From Larix kaempferi (Eukaryota > Streptophyta > Pinopsida > Pinales > Pinaceae), in assembly GCA_027924585.1 (NCBI GenBank), contig BSBM01000307.1:18523501-18587500 (forward strand): 64,000 nucleotides of DNA. Reading direction: 5' to 3'. Shown piece by piece: positions 20,606 to 32,970 of this stretch (its first letter is position 1; the number at the start of each line of letters is the position of its first letter). Made by a program: the position numbers and the translations under genes. The notes under the pieces are model-generated. The model did no database searches, was not told the origin of the DNA, and was given only the letters and a program-made list of their open reading frames with translations.

Positions 20606-23523
20606 TCAATCGCTGGACATAGTGCACGTCATGGCCTTTTCCTTGAAATCTGTGTATGGTTGTTCGACATTCCGCACCATCTCCTGGGCATCTGTAGCCG
20701 CTGCTCGACTGTCGATCACGTCGTCAGTAGATGGGTGATCAGTCAGCTTGTCCATGACTTGTTGCCGACACTTTTGGACTCCTTGTAGAGCATCACTGGC
20801 CTGCTGCATCAACTTCCCGCCAATCTCCTGAAATTCCTCTAACTGAGATGCTCTGGTCTTCAGTCGGTCATTCACCTTGGCCACCCTGTGTTGTAATTCC
20901 CTTAGCTCATGTGACTTCGCAATTTGCTCCATTGGTGGCAATATTCTCATTGTAGCTTTCAATGTGGCCAACTGGCCCTCCACTTCCTACTGGGATTTAG
21001 TCAGCTGCTCGACTTGCTCATCCTGAACAATGCAGCCCCAAAATTGGACTATGTCGACAGTTAGCCTTGTTGCTTGCGTTTCTAGCTCCTCCATCTGAGT
21101 GGAAACTTCCTCGAGTGCCCTTTGTCACTCATCCACCTCTGCTTGAGGTGTCCTTGGTTTCAATTGAGCTTTCAACAGCTCATTCTCCTGTCGCAATTGA
21201 ACAATAGCATCCCCCAACAACTGCACTCGATGGAGCACGTCAACCTATTCAATGGGCTATGGGACATGTTCATAAGCCTCTATGATCGCCCTGTCAACTC
21301 GAACACCGTCGTCCCACATGCGAGCCTTTTCCGTAATAAGGAAGTCTTTTTCCTTTTAAGTGTTTCAATGGCGCGACCCTTCTCAGCACGCTCCTTCTTA
21401 AGGTCGGCTGCGAGGTCATCTACTGTTGTCCATGCTGTAATAGCCTATCTTGTAAGCTCATCAATAGCGGTGTTTGTGGCTGCCTCACTTGCCTACAAGT
21501 GCTGAAAGCTCTTACTGATTTCATGCATTCTATCCACCATTTCCTGGGAGGCGACCTTCTGCATCGTCGCCAGCGCCATTGCCGGCAGTTCATTAACATT
21601 GACAGTAATCTGGGTAACCGTCTGCAGCACATTTTGCAAAGCTTCGTTGTCGGTCGCAACCGCAGCCGGGGGAATGTTGAGATTCTTTACTCGGGGTGTG
21701 GTGCGGATTGTGACCGTCTCCTGCATGGGTACATTTGTGAGTTCCTGTTGCAATATTGCATTACACAAAGAATCCCTAAGAGCAGCAAGCGTAGAGAATC
21801 CCTCTTCCACTTTAACGGACATCCTGTCGGCAGCTGCTGTGGCGGCATGGTTAATGGCTGTGATTAACCAGCCCAACTGCGCTTCGACTAGTAAAGGCAT
21901 CCCACTGATCGTTACTTGCTCGTGGTGCCGTTTTGATCGGTTTTCCTCAAGAGCATGGTTGCTATCATCCACATTTGGTGTTCTGGTCGACTCGTGATCA
22001 GAATCATGATGACTCTGCTGATCCTGGGCCGATACTCAATCCATAGGACCCACCGGCGGACCTCCAGCATCAATTTCTATTGAACTCATGGGCTATCGCC
22101 AAGCCTCCGGCCACTCGTTCACAATAGCCTCCAACTCTTCCACTGTCACCTTATACCTTGTCTGCAACCACTGTTGACCAGTATCCCGGCGAGCTTGGAT
22201 ATGTATGAAACTGGGATGTATTGCAAATGCCATGATGGGTTTGAACCATGCCACAGTATCTTCAGATAGTCATGGGACCTGTGTCGCAGCGTCACAAAGC
22301 ATTTTCGAATATAGCCAGAACTGCAATTGGCACTCCCGGATTCGCTCGATCTCTCGTACATACCATAGATTCTGATAACATGCCCCATGTCGTTCTGCTG
22401 CAGCCAGGAACTCCATGCCCTGGTAGGTGTCGGGCTCTTTCCATGCAACTAGAGTGATCAACAGCAACAGCTAACTATATGAGAAAGCACCTCGACCCAC
22501 TTGGACATCTGCAGCATCCTCCATTAGCTTATTCAAGAGATATAAGGACCAGTTCATCTGGACTCCTTCTTCACATTTCTCTGCACAAGCAACTATTCTC
22601 GAGTTACATTGATTAGGGAGACCTCCCCTAATCACTTTGCAGGACAGGATCTTAATACCCGTGAGTACCGCCTGATTATTGCAGCTACTGGTGCGATACC
22701 CACACCCATCTGATTCTAATTCATACTTGTGTGCTAATCGATGCGCCCGCTTCCTCTCATTCGCCTTTCCTTGAATAAACTGCGCCGGATCAACACCATT
22801 CTTAGGCAAGCCGGTAATGAGTGAAATCAAATCAACAGTGACCGGGACCTCTTTGTCTAGCCACAACAAACCGTTGTGGAAGCATGACAAGAGTTGTTTT
22901 ACACAAGACCCAACTTCTATTACGCACCCAAAATGCGGCATGTTAATTAGCCCTAACAGGCCGGCCTGCTACAGTCTGCGTGCCCAATTGTGTATCTCTG
23001 GAATAGGTGAATTGCGTGTCTTAGGCACATATGGTGCTGATGCAATTTTAGGGTGAGCCACCATGTCGTGGTCCTCATAACACAGGCGCATCAGCACCGT
23101 CCCGATATCCACAAAGCACTCCAGCGCAGCTGGTAGTGCGGGCATCTTCACACTAAATTTCTGTTTCGTATTTATTTTACGCGGAGTGGCATCCGACTGA
23201 ACATGAGGGATGTAGCCAAGGATATTGTTCGCAGTCTACCCCAGCCATTGGGAAGATGGATGAATGGTGCAACTGGACTGCCCCACCTGCTCCGGAGCTT
23301 CGCTAGCCACCGCAAACCGAAGCAATCTCTTACTCTACGAGGATTCAGAAGCCTGACCCCCTTGACGCTTCTTAGCAACACTTGATGCTCCTACCACCAT
23401 GTTGGAAACCTCGGCGCCAAGATCAACAGTGTCCAAGGACACAACTTCTTGCTCTACAAAGACCGGAACGAAAGGAGACTCCACTTCACTACTAATGTTC
23501 ACTATCTCTAGTTCGCCTGGCAT
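20606..23523 (-). pseudogene. Element B third ORF: PMD-like region plus long coiled coil
   Basis: One frame runs from ATG at 23523 to a stop at 20606, with several nonsense codons and one frameshift near 21355, giving about 970 codons. It lies on the coding strand, after pol and 40 bp before the 3' LTR. The segment 22941-22471 contains VTVDLISLITGLPKNGVDP, reminiscent of the V-T-L-x-D-V...L-x-GLP core of the plant mobile domain; this is a weak family inference. The segment 21972-20606 is rich in heptads, Glu, Gln, Lys and Ala and is probably a long coiled coil. No membrane segment or signal peptide was recognised, so an envelope role is not supported. Extra ORFs at this position are known in Athila/Tat-type plant gypsy elements, but this protein was not recognised. 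Confidence 0.65.
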
Positions 23524-23982
23524 ACCTCACCACTCCTTGTTATATACTGAATAACAACTGGCACAAATCACTACAACATTCCAAAACAACACGACTTGCT
23601 AAATCCTCGATGTCTTCTGCCCTATGCTAACCCATACTTATAGTATTTACACAAATCTGCCATAATCATGACTAAATCATGCATTAACTCAACCAAATCC
23701 TGTATTAATGATGCAAATCCGCCATCGAGCCTGTCCACCGAGCGGCCAGATCCGCCATTAATGCCCATCACTCGAACAGCACCGTTAATTAACTATCTCA
23801 ACTTTTGGCATTTATTACTGATTTGACCGGGTCGCAACATTGCCATGTGTCTCCGACTGTGTCAAACTTGCGGCACAAGTCTCCCTGCGTCTGCATACCT
23901 TCGTCTGTTTGGTGCACCATCGACCACCAAGCAACTTGCACCACACACACTCTTCTTCTTCTTCTTTTTTTCATGATGCGAC
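23524..23982 (-). other. Spacer between pol and third ORF of element B
   Basis: About 460 bp with no ORF, including a pyrimidine run (TCTTCTTCTTCTTC, 23951-23964) that is a purine run on the element's coding strand. Confidence 0.45.
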
Positions 23983-24138
23983 TCAGGCATTGCGTTGCTC
24001 TAAGCCCAACCGATAAGGCTTCAACCGGTGTCCATTTACCAACTTAGGGAGCATCACCCCGTCCAACCGCTACAACTAAACCGCTCCACTGGAAGTAATC
24101 TGACTAATGCGATAGGGACCAAGCCAATGCATCTGCAA
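23983..24138 (-). pseudogene. Element B integrase C-terminal tail
   Basis: The frame continues the integrase interrupted at 32971 across element C: it reads LQMHWLGPYRISQI and, later, LKPYRLG, then a TGA at 23983. Two TAG codons lie within it. The WLGPYRI-type segment is typical of gypsy integrase tails. Confidence 0.75.
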
Positions 24139-25460
24139 TGTCATGTACCCACCTGCTGACCACTACAAGGCAAGGAACATGCTACCAATCGATGGGGATT
24201 TTAATCAGAATTCAACCCACTCATTGATTCCTATGAATAAAATGTGAATGTGCAGATGTGACACAAGAAAATTATGCACAGCGAAATTAAAACAACATCC
24301 ACACACTCTTCATATGCATTCAACATATCAATAACAACCTCAAATTAGCAAACGAGAATACTTATCTTAAACCAAGTAGTCCCTGAGCAACCAGCTACGC
24401 TTCTGCAACGTTCCACCCAACCGTAGGCGAGTGTGCTCCTCAATCTCTCAGCACCACTGCCACCCCCGAGCTGGGCATGATCTCCACAAGGAAAAGGGAA
24501 AAATAGGCTCTCACATAGCCAAAGGTATATCAAAATCAGCCAAGCCAATCAGCAATTGGGTTTTTCAGGCTGTTAAGAGATGGGTGCATATAACATCAAA
24601 AGCATAAGTGTTGGGCATGAGAAAACGCCTAAACAGTGAAGTTCCCAACAGTGGCTTTCCTGAGCTTCAGAAAAACGTGGGTAGACTCAAAACGAATTGG
24701 CAACTAGGAAAATCCACTGGAAGAGCAACCCATTTCAGAAAAACGCCCCAAGGGCAAATACGACCTCTCCCTCAGTCCAAAATCGCGTCCCTCCTTCCCC
24801 AGCTGCTCCAAAATACCAAAACGAGTTTCTGGGCATGGAAAAACGCAGGGTTATGGCCAAAAAACGTGAGGATAAACTTCCGGGAGCTCAGACTGCGTGA
24901 GAGGAAGAATGTAATGGGTGTAGAATTGCCTTAGGCAGCATTTCGTGGGGGTTTTCTTGCCCAGCAAGCCAAAAATACGATTTTCAGGTTGATGGCTTGC
25001 CCATGCACGAAAATCTGGCTGCCATACTTCTCAAATCCCAAGACAATAACTGCCCCAACAAATCTTTGGAAGAATTAAATGATTGGGTGCATGAGACAAA
25101 AATGGGTAGTTGGTGGTTTATGGGTTTCCCCATTGACACATGGGTTAAGACCATTGGCTCAAGGGTTTTGAATAATTCCCCCCCCCCCCCATTCCTTGTA
25201 AAGATCATGCCCCCATCTCTTTATTGCATTACGTAGCCGGTTGTGGGTTTTTTTTTCATTAAAATTGCCTGTTTACATGATGTCCGATTTTACATTGTGC
25301 TCCGCTAGCACAAGAACCATATGCATCTATTTTAATTGCTGATACATAAAACGACAAATCAGTGGCGGGGCCTTGGCCTTGAGCTCCTCACCATGACTAA
25401 ATAACAATATTTACATCATTTACAATATTAATGCAATAGGGTCAAGCTGGGGACATTACA
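24139..25460 (-). repeat. Element C 3' LTR (left copy)
   Basis: Starts TGTCATGTACCC and ends GGGGACATTACA on the plus strand. A C homopolymer near 25180-25190 varies in length from the other copy. Open frames inside (for example 24608-24934) are present in both copies but lack a domain and run antisense to the element. Confidence 0.92.
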
Positions 25461-25475
25461 TTCCCCTCCCCTTGG
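25461..25475 (-). other. Polypurine tract of element C
   Basis: On the minus strand CCAAGGGGAGGGGAA directly precedes the 3' LTR. Confidence 0.7.
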
Positions 25476-25642
25476 AATAACACCGTCCTCGGTGTTCCAA
25501 CACTTCGGAAATAAATACCCACTTTACATAAGTCCAAAATTCACAAAATGTGGTAGGTTTGTCCTGCAATTCATCCTTTACTTGGGTCTTTCAGGACTAA
25601 GTCCTTTGGTCTTTACAAACTGCTCTTGCTGGCTAGGACCTT

Positions 25643-26101
25643 CTAGCTCTGCATGAGGACATCGTTCCAAAACGATTCCTTCTTTTCTTTTCCTTCCAAC
25701 TGGCCCACGAACTTGGAGAATTTACGGTTGCTACCCTCTTGATATACTCTTGTTGGGCAGTCACGGATGCAATGATTTCCTCCACATCCCCAACATTTCA
25801 TTGGCGGCTTTACCTTTTCCCGGTCCATTTCCTTTGAGTCTTCCCACCTGGAACGTTTCTTACTCGGACAGTTGGATGAATGCTTCTTCATTGATCCACT
25901 TTCCTTTCCCTTGCTGATTGCTCCCAGAATGCTTTTTACCTCTTTTTGCAGACGAATAGAGTCCTGCAAAGCCTCATGGTTTATCTCATTCTGTTGCCTC
26001 TGTAGCTTGAGCATCTCCCCAAGATTCTCTTGGGTCCTGGCAATTGTGTGAAGAAGACTTTCAGCCAACTCTAATAGCCCTCGGTCTACTGCCATGGTCA
26101 A
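25643..26101 (-). CDS. Element C gag-like protein: coiled coil and zinc knuckle
   Basis: An uninterrupted 152-codon ORF from ATG at 26101. Residues about 8-65 are a Leu/Gln/Glu-rich amphipathic segment, probably a coiled coil. Residues 70-100 are basic (KKRSRW). A zinc knuckle CWGCGGNHCIRDC with spacing C-x2-C-x3-H-x4-C lies near residue 103. The combination of an oligomerising helix and a nucleic-acid-binding knuckle suggests a minimal gag or nucleocapsid protein. It ends about 180 bp from the 3' LTR, an unusual place for gag. No capsid, protease or polymerase domain accompanies it. The intact frame suggests recent activity or recent insertion. Confidence 0.7.
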   Translation of the reverse strand: MTMAVDRGLLELAESLLHTIARTQENLGEMLKLQRQQNEINHEALQDSIRLQKEVKSILGAISKGKESGSMKKHSSNCPSKKRSRWEDSKEMDREKVKPPMKCWGCGGNHCIRDCPTRVYQEGSNRKFSKFVGQLEGKEKKESFWNDVLMQS

Positions 26102-27670
26102 TGGGCACCACTGAACACACTTTACTTACTAGCAACACTTTCCTGTGCCGGCTGCAACCAATTGTTTCACTTTCTTACCTGTGAAATTCATCATGGGAAT
26201 TCCTGTTAGGACAAGCATATCACAATATTAAAAATTAGTCAATTATTTTCCTAATTGACATGGAATGTCCATGCTTTCTTCATGGGACTTTCACACTTTT
26301 CATGCTTTCCCAACATACACATGAACTCATTCATGTTCATGCTTTCACAGGAAATTTACTATTTTAGCATTCACAATTCATCTCAAGCAATTAAACACAA
26401 TCTATTTTCAGCCATGATATGCACTCAACAATCTTTTGTTTTATAAATGCATCAATCAAAAGGAAAGAGAAGAGTAGGGGTTTCTCCCTCTTAGTCTTGT
26501 TCTATTATGGAGCTACACCACCGCTGTGGTTTCATGCTCCTTAGTCTCTTTCACTTCAATGTGAATGCTTTGACTTTCCTTTCTTGGCTATGACACTTAG
26601 TGTCTAAGGTCTGCATATGGATTTTCGGCTAGGGAACCCTTCCCATTATTGCCTACAGAACCTTGGTTGCTAGGATCCACTTGTATCCACTAGCACCATC
26701 TTTCATTATTGCTCATACGGAGCTCCTTAGGACGGTCACATGTCCACATGCATCTCTAGGATGCCTTCATAATCCTTGCTTCCAGCAATACCTACACTCA
26801 AACATTGAATTAATTCACATGTTTAGTTCATTTTCATAGGGTTTTTCTCTAAACAAGAATTTTAGGAAATCATAACCAAATCATATACACACGTATATTC
26901 ATGAGCAAGAAGCTGCAAGGTAACTGAATACTTATCTGTATTAGATGTCGGCACTTTACTCCACAGGATCCTTCTTCACTTTCCAAGCATTGGATTTCCC
27001 GTGGATACAACAACGAATGTTGGGCCAGCACGCAGGCTACTCCACAACCATTCGAATAGGCAATGCCATGCTAGTATGCTGACTGGTTTTATCAATTGTT
27101 TTAAGGGGTGTTGGGCCAGCGTACACGCTGCTTTACCATATCAAGTGGTTAATGCCCAACTAGTCACTCTCTGGACTTATCAAGAACTTTATAGCGTTCC
27201 ACCAGCTACTCCCTGGATTTGTTAATAATTTATATCGCCCACTCATTTACTCTCTGGATTTACCAGCAATTTATATTCTTTCAGGGTCTTGCCTTCCTGC
27301 AACGACCAAGGTTTCCAACAAAGAAAAAATAGTGTATCAGCTTAGCTGTTAAAATATTTATACCTGTAATCTTCATTATTCCAAACAAGACATAAATGAA
27401 AATGAATACTTATCTGTATTGTGCGTTTCCCCTCTGGTCCACAGGATCCTGCTTCGCTTTGCAAGCCTTGGGATCGCCTATGGACTTGGATATAGTAAAT
27501 GCTTAACTAGTACACCTCCCCATCGGCTGGATTTACCAAGCATTTGGTGGTGCCCAACCAGTCCCATACCTGGTTGGCCCTCTCCAGTGCCGAGCCAGCA
27601 CATTCGTCTGGGTCATCGACCAATGGAAGGAAACTGTACCACCGACCATCATAGGTCAAGGCTCTACTAT
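26102..27670 (-). other. Element C interior, non-coding
   Basis: No ORF supported. Loose direct repeats (CTCTGGATTTACCA, TTGGGCCAGC) occur at 27000-27260. The part from about 26980 onward is shared with element D. Confidence 0.5.
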
Positions 27671-27676
27671 GGAGCC

Positions 27677-28090
27677 ATAGGTATCTCAGGGTTTCCAGTC
27701 AGTCATCGGTGCCCGCCCTCCCACTGTTGTCCCAATAGAGATTTCAGGGTTTTCAATCAGTCATCGGCGCCCACCCTCCCACTGCTGACCCAATAGGCAT
27801 CTCAGGGTTTTCAGTCAGTCATCGACGCCCGCCCTCCCACTGTTGAACCAATAGAGATTTTAGGGTTTTCAGTCAGTCATCGGCGCCCGCCCTTCCACTG
27901 CTGACCCAATAGGCATCTAAGGGTTTTCAGTCAGTCATCGGCGCCCGCCCTCCCACTGCTGACCCAATAGAGATTTCAGGGTTTTCAGTCAGTCATCGGC
28001 GCCCACCCTCCCACTGCTGACCCAATAGGCATCTCAGGGTTTTCAGTCAGTCATCGGCGCCCGCCCTCTCACTGCTGACCCAATAGAGAT
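27677..28090. repeat. 58-bp tandem array in element C with dimeric higher order
   Basis: The word ATAG followed by GCATCTCAGGG or AGATTTCAGGG occurs at 27677, 27735, 27793, 27851, 27909, 27967, 28025 and 28083, spaced exactly 58 bp. The two variants alternate, giving a 116-bp dimer. Element D has only a single unit here (about 47280-47350), so the array expanded in C. Confidence 0.88.
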
Positions 28091-31000
28091 TTCATGCCTT
28101 TACCAATGCCACCACACCTTCTTGCACTGTAACCCCTCACACACATCAACTCTTGGTTTATACAGGGATGCCACTCCTTCTCTTGTGCAATTCGGTGGTT
28201 CCTTTTGGGAACTTTATAGATGACTTTCTTGACTGCAGGTTAACATGACCCCTACTCACACAAGGATGATACCTTCTCTTATTACACAGCTCTTCTGGCC
28301 TTTCCATCCCTTCTGGTAATATTTCATGTGAGCATAGAAAGGTTGCCAATTCCCATACAGTCTCCTTGCGTACCCTTCTTCACCTTGCCCTTTAATGTGT
28401 AGTATCAATCTGCATTTGTATAGGCTGACAACACAAGAAGGATAAGCAAGCTCATCAGTATTGCTGTTCAATTCTTAACCACATTCCATATCATTCACTG
28501 CAAAGTATTGAAACACCAGGAATGCGTCCATTCCCTTAGGGTTTAGTCAATATTGAAAACCCTATCATGACCCAGCACCAGAAAAGGTGTGCACCCCCTT
28601 TCTGATGTGCGCCATGTAGGCCTTAGTCATACTCAAGCATTCTGCAATGATATAAATAAGATAGAGCATGCTATGCGTATTAACCCTAATAATTTAGACA
28701 TGCATGTTCTTGTCTAGGGTTACAGAATACTCATTCATTTTGCAGATGTGTCTCACATGCCTTCTGGACATAGCTTTACCATCTCACTTTCATGGTTTAC
28801 CGACATGCGGTTTGGCTGAGACATTATCAATGGCGTTTCACCCGAAACCCATTTCCAAAGCATGGGATCCTTCCCATCTAGTTTGGCTTCTGCAAGTCAT
28901 CACACATGGTCTTCCTGCAATGTGTCATCCTAGCACACTTCATCAAATAGCTAAACAGTTAGCAACATTTAGCAATAAGCTTCAAATATGATCGTTTCAT
29001 GACCAATCAATAACATTAATAATTAAATTCAACATGAATTTTACAATTCTGTCTCCTACAGAAATTGATTTGCTTAGCAATGAGGCTATCCTCATATTGT
29101 TTGGCTCTTGTTCACGGTAGATTCCCATCTTCCTCATGGACTTATCCGTATTTGCCATGCCCAAAGCAATCTACCTGAAATCTGAAACTTCAATCAGCCA
29201 AATGCTTTGTAAGTTTCTATGCATATAATAATTTCATTGCTGCCACAGTCATGGAAGCATTTTAATATCACCAAAACCATCTACTTCCCGTGAATTATTA
29301 CCATACTAGAGTTGCATGGTTCGATTTCATCATTTTATGCAATTATTCTCTTGATCTTAAGATTGATAATAGTTCACCATTCCATCTATTCTCTAATTGC
29401 AATGAAACATACATCACACTCATGCATTCTCACAATGCATCCCATCATGTGCACCTATATCTATGCATGCACATTTACATCTGCATAACCACAAGATTGT
29501 GTATAATATCTTAATGCACATTTCCTCAATGCTACCTTGCATTAAGTTATGAGTACTATGCTTTCAACATAATTCAGACATAGTTGAAGGAATCTTACCA
29601 AATCCTCTTTCCTCATTAATGCAATTTATGCACCAATAACCATTACCTGTATGGCTGTCGTTTACATCACTTGATGTTACCTGATCAGTTGGCCTCTTAC
29701 CAATGCTACACATTCCTTTTTTCCAACTTTATGATCACAGATTTGTTGCGCCATCCTTTCTGCATAAGGTTGTTGGATTCATGCAACAACATCCTCGGCA
29801 CATTTAGCCATGCTCTTTGTTATTTTTGGTCCTACAACCAATACCAACATCAATAGCGATTATCAATCACAATATCCTCCATTAATGGTTCATTGCATAA
29901 GCAGACTCCATTATTCTACCAATATGCAATATCCCATTTATGCACAAGCATTTCCATATGTACTATGCAATTTTTGTTAAGATGCCATCTAGTGCATATA
30001 CATCTATGTAATCTCTTACATTTTTAACATATTTATGCCATATGATAGTTTCATAATTATAAGTATGATAACAAATAGGGTTTTAAGGAATTCTTCCCTT
30101 TTCGGTCCCCCATCGTAACATGGAATTCCTCTTCCATATCATGCAATTGTAGAAATTGCCCATATTGACAACAAAATTTGTTTGTCAAGACAGCCGCTGG
30201 CACTCTTCTGCACTAAATATCCATGATAGATATAGACCTCATTCAAACTCTGGTCATGTATCATTGTTCCCTGTTGGACAAGCTTTCCAATGCTTGTCTC
30301 CATGCTTCATTCCGACATCAGGTGCGGAAACTGCATCTCTTCAAAGATGACAACTTTCACTACAATTTTGCCCATTTTACACAGTTGCATTTTGGTCCAG
30401 GATGCCAAATTTAGCCACCTGTGGAAGAAAATCTGTGAGGAATCACAAAAACTTTTCTATAGGGCGGAGTTAGTCCATATAACAAGGAACACTCATCAAT
30501 TCCTGGATTTGAATTCCGATGCACCATTCATCTTCTATGAATTTCTGGGTTTTGCTACTTCTCACTTTTCACATTTTTCCAAAATTTCAAATTTTGGGCC
30601 AAAAATGGCTATCTCCCAAATGGTGCATTTCTGGAAAATCTTCGTCTAACGGAAACTGTCCGTCTTAATGAGAATATGAAATGTCTAGTTCAGTAAAATT
30701 TTTGATTTCCACATCTATGGTCACTTTTACTGTCCGTCAGCTTTTCAAAATCCCAAAAAAGTGGCCCGGAACAGTGCTTTTTGGCCTTCTTGATCACCCC
30801 GACTCCACATCCTTTGGATTTTGGCTCCAAGATTCTGAAATTAACATCGTGCTTGCTTCATGACTGCCTCGTATCAATTTCAATTCAAACTGACCTTCTG
30901 TCAAGCCTCGGGACTCTGTCCTTCAAAAGTCACTATTATCCATTTTCTGTCAAATCGGAGTGTAATGGCCTCGGGGTCCTCACTGGTTCTTTCATGGCCT

Positions 31001-31129
31001 CCGAGCCCCACAGGAATCATCCCATTTTGAGCCCCGGTGCTCCCCCTATCCAAAAATTGAGTTTTTGGCACTTTACTCTTTTTTTTTTTTTTTTTGCCTG
31101 CCTACCGCCACTGCGGGGCGGTTCACTGA
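28091..31129 (-). other. Element C leader, non-coding
   Basis: AT-rich with no supported ORF. Roughly 28100-30130 aligns with 47340-49840 in element D. A T run lies at 31079-31095. Confidence 0.5.
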
Positions 31130-31530
31130 ATGCTCCCGGTTGGCTATAGCCTTCCGCAATTGCGGGCCGGTTGGCGGAATGCTTCCGCAATTGCAGAAAG
31201 ACTCGGCGAAGTCTTCCGCAATTTTCGGGAGGATTCGCGGAATGCTTCCGAAAACTTCCTTTTCATGCCGATACTTAGAAAATTTTCTGCTTTTTCGGAG
31301 CATTTCACCGAATTTTTCCGCGTTGTGGGACAACTCGCAGAATCCTTCTGCAAATTTTGGAAGAGAATTCCTTCCGAAAATTTCGGAAGGGAATTCCTTC
31401 CGCAAATTTCGGGGCGACTTCCCGAACTCCTACGTGTTGCGGAAAAACTCGCGGAATGCTTCCGCAGTTTCGGAGCAATTCGTCGAATGCTTCCGCAGTT
31501 GCGGAAGACATTCAGGAATTCTTTCCGAAA
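31130..31530. repeat. 31-nt palindrome-rich tandem repeats in element C leader
   Basis: Units such as TTCCGCAATTGCGG followed by GGAATGC recur with a period near 31 nt (31150-31250 clearest) and decay towards 31500. Complementary TTCCG and CGGAA words give many possible hairpins. The several overlapping open frames here are by-products of the repeats. Confidence 0.7.
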
Positions 31531-31630
31531 CAGACTTTAACAAAAATTTTGAAAACACTTAAACAATTTTCAAAAGCACTTAACACTGCAATTGGATTTG
31601 GCCCATAGAGGCCCAATGCTGCAACCAGCA

Positions 31631-31642
31631 GCTCTGATACCA
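31631..31642 (-). other. Primer-binding site of element C (initiator Met tRNA)
   Basis: On the minus strand TGGTATCAGAGC lies two bases inside the 5' LTR end. Confidence 0.88.
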
Positions 31643-31644
31643 AA

Positions 31645-32965
31645 TGTCATGTACCCACCTGCTGACCACTACAAGGCAAGGAACATGCTACCAATCGATG
31701 GGGCTTTTAATCAGAATTCAACCCACTCATTGATTCCTATGAATAAAATGTGAATGTGCAGATGTGACATAAGAAAATTATGCACAGCAAAATTAAAACA
31801 ACATCCACACACTCTTCATATGCATTCAACATATCAATAACAACCTCAAATTAGCAAACGAGAATACTTATCTTAAACCAAGTAGTCCCTGAGCAACCAG
31901 CTACGCTTCTGCAACGTTCCACCCAACCGTAGGCCAGTGTGCTCCTCAATCTCTCAGCACCACTGCCACCCCCGAGCTAGGCATGATCTCCACAAGGAAA
32001 AGGGAAAAATAGGCTCTCACATAGCCAAAGGTATATCAAAATCAGCCAAGCCAATCAGCAATTGGGTTTTTCAGGCTGTTAAGAGATGGGTGCATATAAC
32101 ATCAAAAGCATAAGTGTTGGGCATGAGAAAACGCCTAAACAGTGAAGTTCCCAACAGTGGCTTTCCTGAGCTTCAGAAAAACGTGGGTAGACTCAAAACG
32201 AATTGGCAACTAAGAAAATCGACTGGAAGAGCAACCCATTTCAGAAAAACGCCCCAAGGGCAAAAACAACCTCTCCCTCAGTCCAAAATCGCGTCCCTCC
32301 TTCCCCAGCTGCTCCAAAATACCAAAACGAGTTTCTGGGCATGGAAAAACGCAGGGTTATGGCCAAAAAACGTGAGGATAAACTTCCGGGAGCTCAGACT
32401 GCGTGAGAGGAAGAATGTAATGGGTGTAGAATTGCCTTAGGCAGCATTTCGTGGGGGTTTTTTTTCCCAGCAAGCCAAAAATATGATTTTCAGGTTGATG
32501 GCTTGCCCATGCACGAAAATCTGGCTGCCATACTTCTCCAATCCCAAGACAATAACTGCCCCAACAAATCTTTGGAAGAATTAAATGATTGGGTGCATGA
32601 GACAAAAATGGGTAGTTGGTGGTTTATGGGTTTCCCCATTGACACATGGGTTAAGAACATAGGCTCAAGGGTTTTGAATAATTCCCTCCCCCCCCATTCC
32701 TTGTAAAGATCATGCCCCCATCTCTTTGTTGCATTGCGTAGCCGGTTGTGGGTTTTTTTTTCATTAAAATTGCCTATTTACATGATGTCCGATTTTACAT
32801 TGTGCTCCGCTAGCACAAGAACCATATGCATCTATTTTAATTGCTAATACATAAAACGACAAATCAGTGGCGGGTCCTTGGCCTTGAGCTCCTCACCATG
32901 ACTAAATAACAATATTTACATCATTTACAATATTAATGCAATAGGGTCAAGCTGGGGACATTACA
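31645..32965 (-). repeat. Element C 5' LTR (right copy)
   Basis: Near-identical to 24139-25460, with the same ends, followed by the duplication TGCAA. It should hold the element promoter; no TATA box was assigned with confidence. Confidence 0.92.
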
Positions 32966-32970
32966 TGCAA

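Larger units (their letters stand above)
24139..32965 (-). mobile_element. Element C: RT-less LTR element with gag-like ORF beside the 3' LTR
   Basis: LTRs of 1322 bp (24139-25460) and 1321 bp (31645-32965) begin TGTCATG and end ACATTACA. The target duplications are identical: TGCAA at 24134-24138 and 32966-32970. The minus-strand orientation follows from the iMet primer site at 31631-31642 and the purine tract at 25461-25475. By eye the LTRs differ at roughly twenty positions, making this probably the youngest insertion, consistent with its innermost place. The 6.2-kb interior has a single recognised ORF (25643-26101), next to the 3' LTR. A leader of more than 5 kb precedes it, with tandem repeats. 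It fits the TR-GAG/LARD class of non-autonomous elements. Confidence 0.9.

Noticed and set aside
20606-23523. Envelope-like protein in element B
   Set aside because: No signal peptide, membrane segment or fusion-like stretch was seen, only coiled coil and a globular part.
24608-24934. 108-codon ORF present in both LTRs of element C (also 32114-32440)
   Set aside because: Its duplication is due to LTR identity, it runs antisense to the element and has no recognised domain.
31065-31608. Several overlapping open frames of 70-165 codons
   Set aside because: They follow the 31-nt repeat and appear on both strands in many frames. No start context, domain or conservation with element D.
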